Positions 63,081 through 64,000 of a stretch of DNA of 64,000 nucleotides are shown here, piece after piece (position 1 is the stretch's first letter; every line of letters starts with the position of its first letter). The DNA comes from Flavobacteriaceae bacterium (lineage in GTDB: Bacteria; Bacteroidota; Bacteroidia; Flavobacteriales; Flavobacteriaceae), in NCBI GenBank assembly GCA_031277535.1, contig JAITMD010000006.1, forward strand, positions 372,001 through 436,000. The letters run 5' to 3'. The position numbers and the translations under genes are program-made. The notes under the pieces were generated by a model. It was given only the letters and a program-made list of their open reading frames with translations. It did not search any database and was not told the origin of the DNA.

Positions 63081-64000
63081 TTATTTTTTTCTTTCAATTA
63101 CGTAGTTCACCATAGTAAATAAGGCTTCTCTATAAGCCGATTCTGGGAACTCTTGAAGTATATCCAACGCAGCTTGTTGGTATTCGATCATTTTAGTAGA
63201 GGCATAATCCAATCCGCCTTTTTGTTTAACAAAGGCGATTACCTCTTTCACACGTCTTTTATCCTCGTTGTGGTTTTTGACTGAATTAATTAACCACTTT
63301 TTCTCTTTAGGCTCCGAAGTGTTTAGCGCATAAATAAGTGGTAAAGTCATTTTTTGTTCTTTGATATCTATACCAGTAGGTTTACCAATAGGACCATCTG
63401 TATAATCAAACAAATCATCTTTTATCTGGAAAGCCATACCAATCAATTCACCAAACTTACGCATCTTCTCAATAAGTTCAGCATCATCTGGTTGTACAGC
63501 TGCAGCTCCCAATGAGCAACAGGCAGCTATAAGTGTAGCTGTTTTTTGTCTGATTATTTCATAATAGACATCCTCTGTAATATCTAAGCGTCTTGCCTTT
63601 TCTATTTGGAGTAATTCTCCTTCACTCATCTCACGTACTGCAACCGAAATAATGCGAAGCAAATCAAAGTCTCCATTATCAATAGACAACAACAACCCCT
63701 TTGACAATAAGTAATCTCCTACTAATACAGCAATCTTGTTTTTCCAAAGGGCATTCAATGAAAAGAAGCCTCTGCGTTTATTACTATCATCCACTACATC
63801 ATCGTGTACCAATGTTGCAGTATGTATTAACTCTATAACAGATGCCCCTCTATAAGTACGTTCATTTACTTGGCCATCACCAACCATCTTTGCCACTAAA
63901 AATACAAACATAGGACGCATTTGCTTCCCTTTTCTATTGACAATATAATAAGTAATCCGATTCAATAAGGCTACTTTACTCGCCATCGACTTATGGAACT
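63081..64000 (-). CDS. Polyprenyl (octaprenyl-type) diphosphate synthase, N-terminus cut by window end
   Basis: The frame is open to base 64000; codons before the ATG at 63986 continue the family's N-terminus (FHKSMASKVALL), so the true start is beyond the window. The first aspartate-rich motif HDDVVDDSNKRR and the second IKDDLFDYTD are intact, with the family's KGKQMRPMFV and KTATLIAACC in between. The enzyme condenses isopentenyl diphosphate into a long chain, here probably the menaquinone side chain. It ends at 63081, after a 228-base spacer from the sigma operon. Confidence 0.93.
   Translation of the reverse strand, partial: FHKSMASKVALLNRITYYIVNRKGKQMRPMFVFLVAKMVGDGQVNERTYRGASVIELIHTATLVHDDVVDDSNKRRGFFSLNALWKNKIAVLVGDYLLSKGLLLSIDNGDFDLLRIISVAVREMSEGELLQIEKARRLDITEDVYYEIIRQKTATLIAACCSLGAAAVQPDDAELIEKMRKFGELIGMAFQIKDDLFDYTDGPIGKPTGIDIKEQKMTLPLIYALNTSEPKEKKWLINSVKNHNEDKRRVKEVIAFVKQKGGLDYASTKMIEYQQAALDILQEFPESAYREALFTMVNYVIERKK

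Overview
The window is low-GC chromosomal DNA from a member of the Flavobacteriaceae (Bacteroidota). The evidence is the gliding genes gldB and gldC, a protein that is little more than a type IX secretion (T9SS) sorting domain, GIN-domain and CarboxypepD_reg-domain proteins, a TonB-dependent receptor, very many short lipoproteins, and several start-proximal promoters that match the phylum's -7 element TAnnTTTG. Genus cannot be fixed from sequence alone; Myroides or Flavobacterium would fit. Coding density is high. I see no tRNA, rRNA, CRISPR array, intact insertion sequence or prophage.

Layout. 1-5.9 kb: end of an M16 peptidase, two paralogous lipoproteins, lepA and a propeller lipoprotein. 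5.9-13.2 kb: three unusual large genes packed end to end, namely a 1242-residue lipoprotein with an outer-membrane barrel, an HD phosphohydrolase fused to a PycTM-type membrane domain, and a GAF protein of unknown role. 13.3-25.6 kb: housekeeping and envelope genes (dusB, DJ-1/PfpI, MscS, a secreted C1 peptidase, an S9 peptidase, a DAACS transporter, DedA) and an iron-sulfur block (mrp, nfu-like, ferredoxin reductase, ferredoxin). 25.7-40.6 kb: an eight-gene export operon (adaptor, ATPase, three FtsX/MacB permeases, two GIN proteins, TolC), divergent from an NtrC-type regulator and its kinase. 40.7-46.5 kb: a solenoid repeat protein, small envelope proteins, an ATL/LysE/trmB operon and a 600-base gap. 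46.6-53.3 kb: a PhoB/PhoR-like pair divergent from a TonB receptor, a beta-helix lipoprotein and a tiny T9SS protein. 53.4-64 kb: a LuxE/PaaK-like gene, gldB-gldC divergent from nadE, dnaG, an ECF sigma/anti-sigma operon and a polyprenyl synthase cut by the window end.

Most interesting points. (1) The 1242-residue protein has a calcineurin-like domain that has lost several metal ligands, a middle domain with CotH/FAM20-like kinase motifs, and a BamA-type barrel. (2) Two promoters in the PhoBR-receptor block carry TTAACA-like half-sites repeating every 11 bases in the same register to the -7 element, which suggests an undescribed Pho-box-type regulon. (3) The export operon and its regulator share an intergenic region holding two TTC-N6-GAA palindromes 22 bases apart and a TTGGCAC element, as expected for an enhancer and a sigma-54 promoter. 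(4) DnaG has replaced all four zinc ligands. (5) An HD-PycTM fusion is present with no nucleotide cyclase beside it.
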